Counted from the first letter of the stretch, positions 9,039 through 19,573 are shown. The stretch: 64,000 nt of DNA from Pluralibacter sp. UBA7423 (GCA_002470465.1 DKMD01000010.1:263328-327327), one strand, 5' to 3'. A program made the numbers and translations. The notes: generated by a model not told the origin, from the sequence alone.

Positions 9039-11363
9039 TTATTGTAGGGTAAAGCTTGCCGTCACAGCCTGTCCAGCCTCATCCATCACCACCAGCTGAT
9101 ATTCCCCTGCTTGCTCCAGCATAAGCGTGACATTCGGCCCACTATTGTCCGTTGGCTCACCGTTCACAAACCACCAGCGCCGCCCTTCTCCGCCCTGGGT
9201 TTGCAGGGCCAGTGAGGCTTGCTTTTCACCCGGTAAGCGCTTAATGATTGTTCCTTCCCGCACGCCGGTTAACGTCAGCGGGATCAGATCCTGCTGATGC
9301 ATTGGCGGACAGGTTTTTGATGCCACCGGCAAGCGGGCTGCGCGGCGTTCCCCCGGCGGCAGCCAGGGTTCAAGCGGCAGCGGCCAGACATCCAGCGTTG
9401 TCTGGCTCGCCCCCGGACAATCTGCCGCCACGCGTTGCCCCTGCGCATCCAGCCACACAGGGAAGCGAATGCCCCGCAAACCATCCTGATCGGGCAACAG
9501 CAGCGTCGGCGGCTGGCTGTTGTCGAGCAGCCAGGTCGATAAGCGACGACGGCAGTTGCTGTCACCCACCGCCAGAGACTGACCGCCCGGCCAGCAAATC
9601 GAGCCAGCACTGACCGAAGCCGGGCGCGGATCGGCAGGCAATCCATTTTTAGCCTGGCTGACGCGAGAAAGCAGCATATTGCTGACCTGATTCAGCAGCG
9701 GAACGGCGCTGATAAAACCAAACTGCCCGACGACCGGGGTACCGTCCGGTCGTCCCGTCCAGATGCCAATGACGTAACGTGCATTAATGCCCACGGCCCA
9801 GGCATCACGATAGCCGTAGCTGGTGCCCGTTTTCCATGCCAGCGGCACCACCGCAGGCAGTGAGCCATCTGGCAACGGCTGATCTTCTCCGGCCAGAATC
9901 CGACGAATAATCCACGCCGAACCCGGAGAAAGTAGCGGTCGCTCAATCAGCGGATCGCTCGCCAGCAAACGCAGGCGTCCGGCCTGCCCGTGGCGTGCAA
10001 ACGCGCTGTACGCGGCGGCAATATCCGCCAGGCGAGCGCCTGCCCCGCCGAGGATCAGCGATAAATTAGGCTCTGCACCTCTCGGGAGAATAAGCGGTAG
10101 CCCGGCGTTGCGCAGGCGGGCGGCAAACTGCTTCGGCCCGTAGGCTTCCAGCACCTGTACGGCGGGTAAATTAAGGGAGCGCACCAGCGCATCGCTCATG
10201 CTGACCGGGCCGTGGAAACCGCTATCGAAGTTTCCCGGCCGATAATCGCTGAAGCGACGTGGAACATCCTGTAACAGCGAAGCAGGATGGATCAGACCAT
10301 CATCCATCGCCAGGCCATAGATAAACGGTTTCAGCACCGAGCCAGGCGATCGCACTGCGCTGACCATATCGACATGACCAAAGCGGCTGTCGTCGCTGAT
10401 ATCGGCCGAACCAACCCAGCCGCGTACCTTCATATTGGTGTGATCGACGACGATCATCGCCAAAGAGCTTCGTGGCGGAAGACGAGATTTCCAGTTCAGG
10501 GCCAGCTCTTCCAACTGCCGCTGCAGCGACGCATCAAGCGTGGTGACGACTTTTTCGCTGCGGCTGCTCGCCAGCACGCGGCGTGAGAACAGCGGAGCCA
10601 GCTGCGGCATCTGCCGTGGAAAAAGCCATACCGGCTCCTGACGGGCTTCCTTCACCACTTCTGCTGACCAGACCTTCTGCGTCAGCATTCGCGTAAGCAC
10701 TTTGTCGCGCGCGGCCTGGGCTCGTTCGGGCCAGCGATCCGGGCGCAAACGGCTCGGAGCCTGAGGCAAAACGGCTAACAAAGCGGCTTCTGAATAACTG
10801 AGCTGCTGCGGCGGTTTGCCAAGATAGGCCCAGCTGGCTGCACCAATGCCCTGTAACGTGCCACCAAACGGCGCGCGGTTGAGATAGAGCGTCAGTATCT
10901 GCCGCTTATCGAGGTGCCATTCCAGCTGAATTGCCCGCCAGAGCTGGCGGATTTTACCGCCAAACGTACGGGGATGAGGATCCAGCAAACGTGCCACCTG
11001 CATAGTGAGCGTGCTGCCGCCGGAGATCACACGCCCGGCGCGAAGATCCTGCAAGGCGGCACGCATTACCGACAGCGGATTGACGCCGGGATGATCCCAG
11101 AACCAGCGATCTTCGTACTGAATCAGCGCCTGTAAATAGCGAGGGGAAACGTCTTCAATGGTGACGGGATAGCGCCAGATCCCTTCGGCATCAGCAAAAC
11201 GCCACAGCGGGGTACCGTCTTCGGCAACCACGACGCGGGCAGGCGTGACTTCCTTAAGCGGCAGAGGCCAGAGGCGATCGGCGGCAAGTAGCGCCAGCCA
11301 GGCTAAAACAAGAAATCCCGCAAGCCAAAGCCCGCGGGATTTTTTCAGACGGGTCAATGTCAT
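9039..11363 (-). CDS. pbpC: Penicillin-binding protein 1C
   Basis: Class A PBP anchored by an N-terminal membrane helix (about residues 12-30). Glycosyltransferase-51 domain with EDRWFWDHPGV and GGSTLTMQVARLL; transpeptidase with SVLKPF (SxxK), SLN (SxN) and KTGTSYG (KTG); then a C-terminal BiPBP_C beta-domain. 774 aa (E. coli about 770). It starts 1 bp after the yfhM stop, so the two are almost certainly translated from one message. The classic pairing of PBP1C with a bacterial alpha-2-macroglobulin suggests wall repair coupled to protease trapping. Confidence 0.97.
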   Translation of the reverse strand: MTLTRLKKSRGLWLAGFLVLAWLALLAADRLWPLPLKEVTPARVVVAEDGTPLWRFADAEGIWRYPVTIEDVSPRYLQALIQYEDRWFWDHPGVNPLSVMRAALQDLRAGRVISGGSTLTMQVARLLDPHPRTFGGKIRQLWRAIQLEWHLDKRQILTLYLNRAPFGGTLQGIGAASWAYLGKPPQQLSYSEAALLAVLPQAPSRLRPDRWPERAQAARDKVLTRMLTQKVWSAEVVKEARQEPVWLFPRQMPQLAPLFSRRVLASSRSEKVVTTLDASLQRQLEELALNWKSRLPPRSSLAMIVVDHTNMKVRGWVGSADISDDSRFGHVDMVSAVRSPGSVLKPFIYGLAMDDGLIHPASLLQDVPRRFSDYRPGNFDSGFHGPVSMSDALVRSLNLPAVQVLEAYGPKQFAARLRNAGLPLILPRGAEPNLSLILGGAGARLADIAAAYSAFARHGQAGRLRLLASDPLIERPLLSPGSAWIIRRILAGEDQPLPDGSLPAVVPLAWKTGTSYGYRDAWAVGINARYVIGIWTGRPDGTPVVGQFGFISAVPLLNQVSNMLLSRVSQAKNGLPADPRPASVSAGSICWPGGQSLAVGDSNCRRRLSTWLLDNSQPPTLLLPDQDGLRGIRFPVWLDAQGQRVAADCPGASQTTLDVWPLPLEPWLPPGERRAARLPVASKTCPPMHQQDLIPLTLTGVREGTIIKRLPGEKQASLALQTQGGEGRRWWFVNGEPTDNSGPNVTLMLEQAGEYQLVVMDEAGQAVTASFTLQ

Positions 11364-11364
11364 G

Positions 11365-14300
11365 TTATGGCGTGATAATCAGCGGTCCGTCGGTTGTGCC
11401 GGTGGCGCGCCATTGTGGAACGTACATAGATTCCACCTGCGACACCGGTACATCGTACGTACCCGGCGTCACCGCGCGCGCCAAATACACCAGCGTGACC
11501 GGCTGTCCTTCATTCACCGCCACCGCCGCGACAAAGCGATCGTCGCGGAATTCGATGTGCTGAATATCGGCCTGCTGCATCTGGTTGAGCAGGTTCTGCA
11601 CCTCGCCACCGTTGTCCTGCAGGCTGGCGCTGCTGTTAGCCAGATTCTGGTTCTCCAGCTCCAGACCCGCAGGCAACAGATCGACCACCAGCGCATCCGG
11701 CACGTTTTGCGTTGCCTTGATTTGCAGATGCACAAGCACCAGATCGCCGCTGCGCAGGGAAGAGAGCGACTTCAGCTGCCCGTCCGTGCCCAGGAACTGA
11801 CGCTCAATCTGCAACACGTTGCTGGAAGGCTGCGGCGCATATTCCGGGTATCCGCTGCTGTCCAGACGCAGCCACAGCGGCTGGGTGCCGGTATTTTTCA
11901 CGCTTAACGCGCTCAGTTGGTCAGTCGTCAGGTTGCGTGACAGCGCTTTATCGCTACTCAGCGGTTCTGCCTGCAGCGAAGTTTGCGCCTGCCAGCTGCC
12001 CGGCAGATCCTGCAAGCCTTTCGCCGCGAGGAACAGCGCATTCATCTCCTGCGTCGAGAGCCAGCGCTCGCCAAATGCCTGTTGGGAAAGTTCGTTCAGC
12101 AGCGTGTTCTGCACGTCCGGCAGCAGTTTGTTTTCTTCGAGCAGGCTCAGCATCAGGGCGTTATCGCGAAGCGCGCTGCCGTAATCGGCCATCCAGCTGT
12201 TTTTATCCTGACGTGGCGTATTTTGCGCCAGCGCGATAGCTTCATCCCCGCGTGCCGCATCGCCCATTGCTTTCAGCGCCAGGCCCAGCTGCATCAGCGG
12301 CAGACCCGCTTTCGCCTGAGCGTGACGCTCCCAGATTTCGCGCAATGCCCCCAGAGGCGCTTTTTGCTGGCGAGCCAGCACCAGTGCGGTATAGGACTGC
12401 ACGGCGAAACGACTTGCCTGGCTGTCATCCGTGTAGCGAATAGTCATCAGGCCCGGCTCCTGCAGGTAGCGCAGCAGGCGATTGTTGCCCCGAGTTAACG
12501 CATCGGCAGGCACGCTATAGCCCTGCTCGCTGGCGCGGGTCAGGAAGTCCATCACGTAGGCCGTGAGCCAGTACTCTTCCGCGCCTTCTTTATCCCAAAG
12601 CGCAAAGCCGCCGTCGTCACGCTGCATTTGCAGCAGGCGGGCAATACCCAGATCGACCGCTGCGCGGCGCTTATCATCGCTGTCGCCCGCAATGCCCAGC
12701 GTCTTCAGCTGCACTGCATTTGTGTAGAGCTGCGGGAACAGGCCGCTGGTTGTCTGCTCGAGGCAGCCGTACGGATAGGCCTTCAGTTCGCGGATATAGC
12801 GCGCCAGGTTTAGCGGCGGCTTGCCGCTGAACAGCAGCTGGCTTTGCAGCGTTTGCGGGATAAAGCCCTGAAGATGAGAAGCGGGTGCACTCCAGCTCTC
12901 GCCGGGTTGCAGAGCAATGCCCGAGTTAACGGTCTGCGCCGGGAAGGCCGGACGCACGCCAATCTTCCATGCTTTTTGCAGAGGGGCGAAGGTTTCCCCC
13001 GGCAGCGTCAGGCCGCTGACGGTCGCCTGAACCGCCCCCTCGCCGAAGCCATCCTGCGCGCTGACAGGAATAAATAAGGTCATGCGCGCACCGGGTTCAA
13101 GATTGATCGGCTGCGGCTGTGCGCCCTGGAGCTGCAGCAGGCCGCTGGCAGCAAACTGCACGTTCAAAGTCTGTGGTTTGTCGGTCAGGTTCGTCACGTC
13201 GAACGTCAGGCGACTGCTGTCACCGCTCGCGAGGAAGCGTGGGGTGTTGAGTTCCGCAATTACCGGCGCGGCAACGACCACTTTGCTGTCGCTGCTGCCG
13301 AAGTCGTCCGCGGTCCAGGCCTGAGCCATAACGCGCAGTTCACCATTGAAATCACCGATCGGTAGCGAGACGGTGCCTTCGCCGTTATCGTCAAGCGTGA
13401 CCGGCTGGGCCTGCTGCGCCACAATCGTCACGTGATTAACCGGCGGTTTTCCGCCGCGCTTCAGCTCGTCACCGTCGCCACCGAAGCGAAGGTTTGCCAG
13501 ACGCCCCTGCCCTTCGATCACCTGACCATAGATATCGTAGATATCTGCACCATAGCGTTTCTGGCCGAAGAAGGCGTTCCACGGATCCGGCGTGGCGTAA
13601 TCGGTAATGTTCAGCACGCCGCTGTCGACGGCTGACACCAGTACGTTTACCTGTTTTGGTACCACACCGTCTTTCGCCGTAGCTTTAATTTTCACCTGTA
13701 GAGGCTGATTCGGCCGCATTTTCTGCGGCGTGTCCAGCGCCAGCGTCAGCCGACGGTTTTCATCACCAAGCGGTAAATGCAGCAGACCCACCGCACGTTT
13801 TGGCGTGGCAGATTTGGATTTATCACCGGGGCGAACTACCAGCGTGCTGAGATAGAGATCGTGACGATTCCATTTCTGTTCGACTGGAATCGAAAGATCC
13901 ATGCCGTCGGCCGGAACGTCAATTTCCTGCCACCACAGCGGCCCTTCGCTGGATTCGACCATCGCATAGCCTTTGCCTGCGGCTGGTGCGGAGATGTGCA
14001 GTTTGATGGTGTCGCCGGGTTTGTAAGCCGGTTTGTCGAGCTTCATGGTCACACGATCCGGACGCGCTGCGCCCGTGCCGTCGCTATTGTCCTGCCAGCT
14101 GTAGCCCGCCCAGAAGCGCACGCTGCTGACGGTGTTATCCGGCGCTTTGACTTCCAGACGATAGGAGCCCCAGTCCACCGGGAAGCTCACTTTGCCGGTT
14201 TCATCCGCTTTCAGATCGAGCGATTGCTCGCCTTCTACCAGATCTTTTTGATCGAACTGCGACTGCCAGCCTTCGCTGTCTGACCAGTTCCAGTAATAGT

Positions 14301-16320
14301 CGCGGCGCTCGCGAATCAGGCGCACCTGCAAACCAGACACGGCTTTTTTCTCACCCTGGGCATTGGCATAAACGATATCAAACCCGGCATTACTGTTTTC
14401 ATCCACCATCGGCTGATTGGTAGTGGTGTCCGTCCGGTAATCGTAAACGGCTTTGCTGGCAAATTCCGGGCGGATCCCCGGCAGCGTATCGGCAGGCCAG
14501 ATGGCCTGCTCAGCCCGACGCGTCACCGGACGACCGCCCGACTCCAGCAGGCTTGCCTGCAAAATCACCTGTAGCGGCGAATGCGTTTCCTGCCACTGGG
14601 TGTCCGTGGAGACCTCTCCACGCCCCTGCGCATCGAGTTTAATCTGCACTTCATCCAGGGTGCGGGAAAGATTATCTTCGGCGATATCACCAAACTCAAA
14701 GCCAGGCAGGGCAGCCACCGCATCGCGGAGCGGGCGCAGGAACAGCTTGCCCTGTAGCACATTGCCGTTCGCCGGTGCACCGTACAGATAGTATCCCGTT
14801 ACGCCAAAGCTGACGTTTTCATCGGCGGCAATTGGCGCTTTTTGCGGCGTCAGGTTCAGCGCCATACGCTCTGGCATAAAGTCTTCAACGTGGAAATCCC
14901 ACTCGCGCTTCTGGTTATCACCTGCGCTGGCGCGGATATGCCACATGCCGGTGGCGGCGCCAGCATCCAGCGCCCAGCTGAACTGATACAGGCCATTCAC
15001 CGCTTTGCTCATCACCGTACGAACGACCTGCCCATCCGGCTGAACCACTTCGAGCTTAACGGGCTGATCCGGCAGCGGCTTGCCGTCGCTGTCGCGCAGC
15101 AGGCCGTTCACTATCACCGTTTCACCCGGACGATAGAGATCGCGTGGGCCAAACATAAAGAACTGCTTGCTATAGCCCGGCGCGCCAGCGATGTCGAATT
15201 CAGCTAAATCCAGCGCCGGAAGCTTAAGGTCCAGCAGCGTGGTTTGCCCGTCTTTACGCGCCAGCAGCAGAGCGGCCTCTTTATCCGTCTGCAATGTGAC
15301 ATGCCCCTGCGCATCGCTGTTCGCCTGGGCGAGCGTCTGGCCTTTATCATTCAGCAACTGCACATCAATGCCGCTTTGCGCAGCGCCATTTTCCAGGCTC
15401 TGGGTAAAGACATCGAGACGATTGTGGTAGCGGTGTGCCGACACCCCGATGTCGCTCAGGGTGAACAAGGTGGCTGCGTTGCTGTAGGTGTAATGCCCGG
15501 CCTGATTCATCACCGCCACGTACACGCCCGCCTGCTGTAGCGGTTTGATATCGCTTAACGGCAGGAGCAGTTTTTCACGCGTATTGCGCTCCGGATTGAG
15601 GTCAAAGCGCCCGGTGTAGACCAGATCCGCCATTTTCAGCAGCTCGTCGGATTCCCAGTTGCTCAGCGAACTGCGGTACTCCCACTGGCTGACAAACGAG
15701 GCCAACGACTCAGGCTTAATGCGGAAGAAGTTCACGTCGACGTTGCTCACGTTCAGCGCCATCACCGGCAGACCGGCGACCACTTTCCCCGGCAGCAGAG
15801 AACCGCGGCTGGCGAAGCCGACGCTTGGCGCGATGTCTCGGGTATCTATTTTCTGTTCGTAGGTTTTATCGAAGGTGGCTTTGTTGACCGCCATCAAATC
15901 CGGATCGATGGTCAGAATCAGATTGCGCTTCGGCTCCAGATGACGCATCCGCAGCTCTTTCAGATTGGGTGCCAGCTCCCAGGCCCCGTCCACTTTGCCG
16001 CTTTTCTTGTCGACAAGATGCACGTGGCTGGAGAAGTCCTGGGCCGGGTTTAGCGGTACGGAGAAAGTCAACACCAGCGTGGCGGCACCGTCGAGCTGCA
16101 CTTCCGAAGCGTCAATCAGGGTCAGAGGCTTGCCCTTGCTTTGCGCAGCCAGCTTATCAAGCGTGGCCTCATCAGGGGCAACAGGCGCGGGTTTGGCCTG
16201 CGTGCTGTCAGCGGAAGCGGCGGGCTTTACGGTTTGCGCTTTATCATTATTATCGCAGCCCGCCAGCGAAAGTGCGGTCATCAGCGCCAGCGTCAGCGCA
16301 GCAATTCGATACGGTTTCAT
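11365..16320 (-). CDS. yfhM: Bacterial alpha-2-macroglobulin lipoprotein YfhM
   Basis: Large periplasmic protease-trapping lipoprotein. The signal ends in LSLAGC (lipid Cys 22) with DNN following, compatible with inner-membrane retention by Asp at +2. Macroglobulin domains lead to a thioester motif CLEQ in AYPYGCLEQTTSG, which covalently captures attacking proteases; a helical thioester domain (LLQMQRDDGGFALWD...) and a receptor-like C-terminal domain follow. 1651 aa against about 1653 in E. coli. It is the first gene of the yfhM-pbpC pair, divergent from sseA. Confidence 0.97.
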   Translation of the reverse strand: MKPYRIAALTLALMTALSLAGCDNNDKAQTVKPAASADSTQAKPAPVAPDEATLDKLAAQSKGKPLTLIDASEVQLDGAATLVLTFSVPLNPAQDFSSHVHLVDKKSGKVDGAWELAPNLKELRMRHLEPKRNLILTIDPDLMAVNKATFDKTYEQKIDTRDIAPSVGFASRGSLLPGKVVAGLPVMALNVSNVDVNFFRIKPESLASFVSQWEYRSSLSNWESDELLKMADLVYTGRFDLNPERNTREKLLLPLSDIKPLQQAGVYVAVMNQAGHYTYSNAATLFTLSDIGVSAHRYHNRLDVFTQSLENGAAQSGIDVQLLNDKGQTLAQANSDAQGHVTLQTDKEAALLLARKDGQTTLLDLKLPALDLAEFDIAGAPGYSKQFFMFGPRDLYRPGETVIVNGLLRDSDGKPLPDQPVKLEVVQPDGQVVRTVMSKAVNGLYQFSWALDAGAATGMWHIRASAGDNQKREWDFHVEDFMPERMALNLTPQKAPIAADENVSFGVTGYYLYGAPANGNVLQGKLFLRPLRDAVAALPGFEFGDIAEDNLSRTLDEVQIKLDAQGRGEVSTDTQWQETHSPLQVILQASLLESGGRPVTRRAEQAIWPADTLPGIRPEFASKAVYDYRTDTTTNQPMVDENSNAGFDIVYANAQGEKKAVSGLQVRLIRERRDYYWNWSDSEGWQSQFDQKDLVEGEQSLDLKADETGKVSFPVDWGSYRLEVKAPDNTVSSVRFWAGYSWQDNSDGTGAARPDRVTMKLDKPAYKPGDTIKLHISAPAAGKGYAMVESSEGPLWWQEIDVPADGMDLSIPVEQKWNRHDLYLSTLVVRPGDKSKSATPKRAVGLLHLPLGDENRRLTLALDTPQKMRPNQPLQVKIKATAKDGVVPKQVNVLVSAVDSGVLNITDYATPDPWNAFFGQKRYGADIYDIYGQVIEGQGRLANLRFGGDGDELKRGGKPPVNHVTIVAQQAQPVTLDDNGEGTVSLPIGDFNGELRVMAQAWTADDFGSSDSKVVVAAPVIAELNTPRFLASGDSSRLTFDVTNLTDKPQTLNVQFAASGLLQLQGAQPQPINLEPGARMTLFIPVSAQDGFGEGAVQATVSGLTLPGETFAPLQKAWKIGVRPAFPAQTVNSGIALQPGESWSAPASHLQGFIPQTLQSQLLFSGKPPLNLARYIRELKAYPYGCLEQTTSGLFPQLYTNAVQLKTLGIAGDSDDKRRAAVDLGIARLLQMQRDDGGFALWDKEGAEEYWLTAYVMDFLTRASEQGYSVPADALTRGNNRLLRYLQEPGLMTIRYTDDSQASRFAVQSYTALVLARQQKAPLGALREIWERHAQAKAGLPLMQLGLALKAMGDAARGDEAIALAQNTPRQDKNSWMADYGSALRDNALMLSLLEENKLLPDVQNTLLNELSQQAFGERWLSTQEMNALFLAAKGLQDLPGSWQAQTSLQAEPLSSDKALSRNLTTDQLSALSVKNTGTQPLWLRLDSSGYPEYAPQPSSNVLQIERQFLGTDGQLKSLSSLRSGDLVLVHLQIKATQNVPDALVVDLLPAGLELENQNLANSSASLQDNGGEVQNLLNQMQQADIQHIEFRDDRFVAAVAVNEGQPVTLVYLARAVTPGTYDVPVSQVESMYVPQWRATGTTDGPLIITP

Positions 16321-16497
16321 CCATTAACCCCTGGCCCAAAAGCCTCAAATTTTCGTCAACACAGTATTATGCTTAAACTGACCTTTTACCAACAGCATAT
16401 AAATTCTTATATTTTGCGTCTTTTCTGAGACGCGCTCGCTTGTCGGCCCCGGCGAAACAGCCGACAATTGCCCCTTCCCGGTAGAATGGAGAACGCC

Positions 16498-17340
16498 ATG
16501 ACCACCTCTTATTTTGTTGCCGCCGACTGGCTGGCAGAGCACATCAACGATCCGCAGATTCAGCTTATTGATGCCCGCATGGCCCCTCCGGGTCAGGAGC
16601 ATCGCGATCTTGCCGCCGAGTATCGCGCAGGGCATTTACCCGGCGCGGTGTTTTTCGATATTGAAGCCCTGTCCGATCACAGCAGCCCCCTGCCCCACAT
16701 GATGCCGCGTCCGGAAGCTTTCGCCGTTGCCATGCGTGAACTGGGCGTCGACAGCGACAAGCATCTGGTGGTGTATGACGAGGGCAATTTGTTCTCCGCC
16801 CCGCGGGCCTGGTGGATGCTGCGCACCTTCGGTGTGGAAAACGTGTCGATTCTGGCGGGCGGCCTCGCAGACTGGCAGCGCGACGAACTGCTGCTGGAAA
16901 CAGGCGACGTGAAGCTGTCGGAGGGCGATTTCGAAGTGAAGTTTGCGCCTGAAAAAATCAAACGTCTGACCGACGTGCTGGTGGCGAGCCACGAAGGCTC
17001 CGTGCAACTGGTTGACGCCCGCCCGGCACCACGCTTTCAGGCCCAGGCCGATGAGCCCCGTCCGGGCCTGAAGCGGGGCCATATTCCCGGCGCGAAAAAC
17101 GTGCCGTGGGGCGATCTGGTGATTAACGGTGAGCTAAAAACCACGGACGAGCTGGAGGATATTTTCGAGCACCAGGGCGTGGACATCAACAAGCCCATTA
17201 TCGCCAGCTGCGGATCCGGCGTGACGGCCGCGGTCGTTATGCTTGCTTTGGCAACGCTGGATGCGCCGGATGTAACGCTGTACGACGGTTCCTGGAGCGA
17301 ATGGGGTGCGCGGGATGATTTGCCGGTAGAACCAAGGTAA
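16498..17340 (+). CDS. sseA: 3-mercaptopyruvate sulfurtransferase SseA
   Basis: Two-domain rhodanese transferring sulfur from 3-mercaptopyruvate to thiols or cyanide. The catalytic Cys is residue 238 in the loop SCGSGVTAAV, which carries the Ser-Gly-Val signature typical of mercaptopyruvate rather than thiosulfate specificity. The substrate-binding DEGNLFSAPRAWWMLR segment is conserved. 280 aa (E. coli 281). The start at 16498 is set by alignment and a GGAG at 16488; an upstream in-frame ATG at 16468 lacks support. Confidence 0.97.
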   Translation: MTTSYFVAADWLAEHINDPQIQLIDARMAPPGQEHRDLAAEYRAGHLPGAVFFDIEALSDHSSPLPHMMPRPEAFAVAMRELGVDSDKHLVVYDEGNLFSAPRAWWMLRTFGVENVSILAGGLADWQRDELLLETGDVKLSEGDFEVKFAPEKIKRLTDVLVASHEGSVQLVDARPAPRFQAQADEPRPGLKRGHIPGAKNVPWGDLVINGELKTTDELEDIFEHQGVDINKPIIASCGSGVTAAVVMLALATLDAPDVTLYDGSWSEWGARDDLPVEPR

Positions 17341-17350
17341 ACAGCAAAAC

Positions 17351-17426
17351 GGCATTGCCCGATGCGCTGCGCTTATCGTGCCTACAAAACCGTAGGCCGG
17401 GTTAGCGTCAGCGCCACCCGGCAATC
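17351..17426. repeat. REP/BIME element between sseA and sseB
   Basis: Two inverted REP-type units (GCCCGATGCGCTGCGCTTATC... and GTAGGCCGGG...CACCCGGCAAT) are separated by a short TACAAAACCGTA spacer, filling the gap between the convergent sseA and sseB. Confidence 0.85.
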
Positions 17427-17435
17427 ACACCAAAG

Positions 17436-18212
17436 TCAGATAATCCGGTTCTGCTTAAAGTCGCGCAGGAAGCTGCCCCAGCGTTTCTCATAGAACGGCG
17501 TGATGTGTGCCAGCATAAAGTGGCTGATGCCCTTCTCGCCTTCCATCACCTGACAAATGTCAATCGGCTCGTCGCCCGGTAGCGTATCGGTCGCCACGCT
17601 GCCTGCCGCCTGAATGATGTTCTCAATGTCCCCTTCCGCTTCAATACCGATCAGCAGATTAGGCTGCTCGTCTGCACCTTCCTTAATGGAGCACAGAAAC
17701 GCGCGCTTGACGGTTTTGAGGGTTTTGAACAGCGTGGTCAGCGAATCCACCATCTGCGCCGGCGGCTCGGTCACTTCGGAAAGCAGCAGCGACGCGCCCC
17801 CCTCCAGCACCGTTTGCGCGCTGAGCGGGTTGCCTTCCTCGCCAATCAGATGGCTGATTTCACGCGGTGTGAACTCTTTTCCGGTTGGCAGTTTGGCGTT
17901 CAGAAAAAGCGTTTCACCGAGCGTCATTTCAAACAGCGTGCGCACCGGCATTGCGACGAACGCCTGTTCATCCTCAACGGCCTGCTGTAAAGCTTCCGGG
18001 GAGGTAAAGAACGGGATCACCGAAGTGCCATCATCTTTCTCCCAGTGTTGTAAATCCAGCGCGCTGTCTTCGACAACCTGCTCACCTTCCGCCGCCGTGC
18101 CCGGCACCCATACCGTCGCATCAAGCAGCGCACGGAAGAAAGCCGGACGGTGAGCGGGTTCGGTTGCCGCCTGTTCCAGTAAAGTTTCGAGTTCGTTTTT
18201 GGTTTCGGACAT
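17436..18212 (-). CDS. sseB: Enhanced serine sensitivity protein SseB
   Basis: Cytosolic protein of the SseB family (two SseB domains); overexpression in E. coli alters serine sensitivity, but the molecular role is unknown. The body (VWVPGTAAEGEQVVEDSALDLQHWEKDDGTSVIPFFTS) is near identical to E. coli. 258 aa with the start at 18212 (MSETKNELETLLEQ), the same length as in E. coli; an in-frame ATG at 18269 falls in a REP element and is rejected. It is not the Salmonella type-III-secretion SseB. Confidence 0.95.
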   Translation of the reverse strand: MSETKNELETLLEQAATEPAHRPAFFRALLDATVWVPGTAAEGEQVVEDSALDLQHWEKDDGTSVIPFFTSPEALQQAVEDEQAFVAMPVRTLFEMTLGETLFLNAKLPTGKEFTPREISHLIGEEGNPLSAQTVLEGGASLLLSEVTEPPAQMVDSLTTLFKTLKTVKRAFLCSIKEGADEQPNLLIGIEAEGDIENIIQAAGSVATDTLPGDEPIDICQVMEGEKGISHFMLAHITPFYEKRWGSFLRDFKQNRII

Positions 18213-18238
18213 AGATATCACAAGATGAGAGTATTCGT

Positions 18239-18305
18239 GTAGGGCGGGCAAGCGAAGCGCCCCCGCCATTCATTTGCCGGATGGCGCTGCGCTTATCCGG
18301 CCTAC
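18239..18305. repeat. REP/BIME element between pepB and sseB
   Basis: Inverted units GTAGGGCGGGCAAGCG..CCCCGCC and TGCCGGATGGCGC..TATCCGGCCTAC. The right end overlaps the last 4 bp of pepB: the TAG stop of pepB is part of the GTAGGCCGGA repeat core. Confidence 0.85.
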
Positions 18306-19573
18306 GCCGTCAACAGATTAGCGATAGTACGCACGCCCAGGCCGGTCGCGCCTGCTGCCCACTGCTCAACGGCGGATTTGCGGTAGGTTGCGGAGCAGTC
18401 AATGTGCAGCCAGCCTTCGTGATAATTCTCCACAAAGTGAGACAGGAAACCTGCCGCAGTGCTGGCACCCGCCGGGTACGCGGCGCTGGCGGTGTTGTTC
18501 AGCTCAGCAAAGTTAGACGGCAGCTGATTGCGGTGGAATTCCGCCAGCGGCAGACGCCAGAACGGCTCGTTTTCTTCCGCCGCGCTCGCCATCAGGCGGG
18601 CCGCCAGTTTGTCGTCGAAGCTGAACAGCGCGTGGTAATCATTGCCCAGCGCCGTTTTCGCCGCTCCGGTCAGCGTCGCCGCATCGATAATCAGCTCAGG
18701 CTTCTGTGCGCAGGCGTCAATCAGGCCATCGGCCAGCACCAGACGGCCTTCAGCATCGGTGTTCATCACTTCTACGTTTTTGCCGTTGCGGTAGCGAATG
18801 ATATCGCCCAGCTTGAAGGCATTGCCGCTGACCATATTATCCGCGCAGCACAGATAGAGCTTCACGCGCTTGTTCAGGCCGCGGGTAATGGCAAACGCCA
18901 GCGCGCCAGTGACCAGTGCAGCACCGCCCATGTCGGACTTCATCGAGTCCATGAACGCGCTCTGCTTGATGCTGTAGCCGCCGGAATCAAAGGTGATGCC
19001 TTTACCCACGAGGCAGGCATACACCGGAGCGTTTTCATCGCCCGTTGGGTTGTAGTCCAGCGCCAGCAGTACCGGCGGGCGTTCGGAGCCACGGCCTACG
19101 GTGTGAAGCCCCATGTAGTTTTGCTCGCGCAGATCTTCGCCTTTGGTGATGCGGTAATGCACGTTGTCGCAGCCAAAGCGGCACAGCAGATCGACCGCAC
19201 GTGCGGCGAGCTGCTCCGGACCGAGCTCTTCGGCCGAGGCGTTGATGGTGTCACGCACCCAGTCGATAATCGCCAGGCGGTTTTTCAGCTCTTCATCTTC
19301 GCCAGCCCATTCAACCTGACGGCTGCCCTTCGGCCCTTTGTAGCCCGCCCAGAAAGACCAGCTGCGATCGGTGTTCCAGCCGTCACCCGCCAGCGCAACA
19401 TGCTTAATGCCCATGCCGTCAATTTTACGCGCCGCGCGCTGGATCAGGCCCAGATCGTCCTTGCCGTTCAGATGCAGGGTAATGCCATCGTTGTTAATGC
19501 TGTAGGTGGCCTTCTCACCCCAGCGCGCATCGGCAGGCTGAGTGGAAAGCGTAATCTTCATCGCTTCGGTCAT
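18302..19573 (-). CDS. pepB: Peptidase B (M17 leucine aminopeptidase family)
   Basis: Cytosolic Mn-dependent broad-specificity aminopeptidase. The M17 metal/catalytic segments are visible: [24 protein letters not shown] and the signature [12 protein letters not shown]. 423 aa (E. coli 427; the missing residues are in the variable N-terminal domain). It lies downstream of iscX on the same strand, 53 bp away with a hairpin between. The reading frame ends on a TAG contributed by an adjacent REP element. Confidence 0.97.
   Translation of the reverse strand: MTEAMKITLSTQPADARWGEKATYSINNDGITLHLNGKDDLGLIQRAARKIDGMGIKHVALAGDGWNTDRSWSFWAGYKGPKGSRQVEWAGEDEELKNRLAIIDWVRDTINASAEELGPEQLAARAVDLLCRFGCDNVHYRITKGEDLREQNYMGLHTVGRGSERPPVLLALDYNPTGDENAPVYACLVGKGITFDSGGYSIKQSAFMDSMKSDMGGAALVTGALAFAITRGLNKRVKLYLCCADNMVSGNAFKLGDIIRYRNGKNVEVMNTDAEGRLVLADGLIDACAQKPELIIDAATLTGAAKTALGNDYHALFSFDDKLAARLMASAAEENEPFWRLPLAEFHRNQLPSNFAELNNTASAAYPAGASTAAGFLSHFVENYHEGWLHIDCSATYRKSAVEQWAAGATGLGVRTIANLLTA

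Noticed and set aside
16321..16497. Small gene or RNA in the yfhM-sseA divergent gap
   Set aside because: Only AT-rich promoter-like sequence; no frame with a ribosome site or terminator.
17341..17435. RyfA-like small RNA expected near sseA-sseB in E. coli
   Set aside because: The gap is 95 bp and filled by a REP element; no space for an RNA of about 300 nt.
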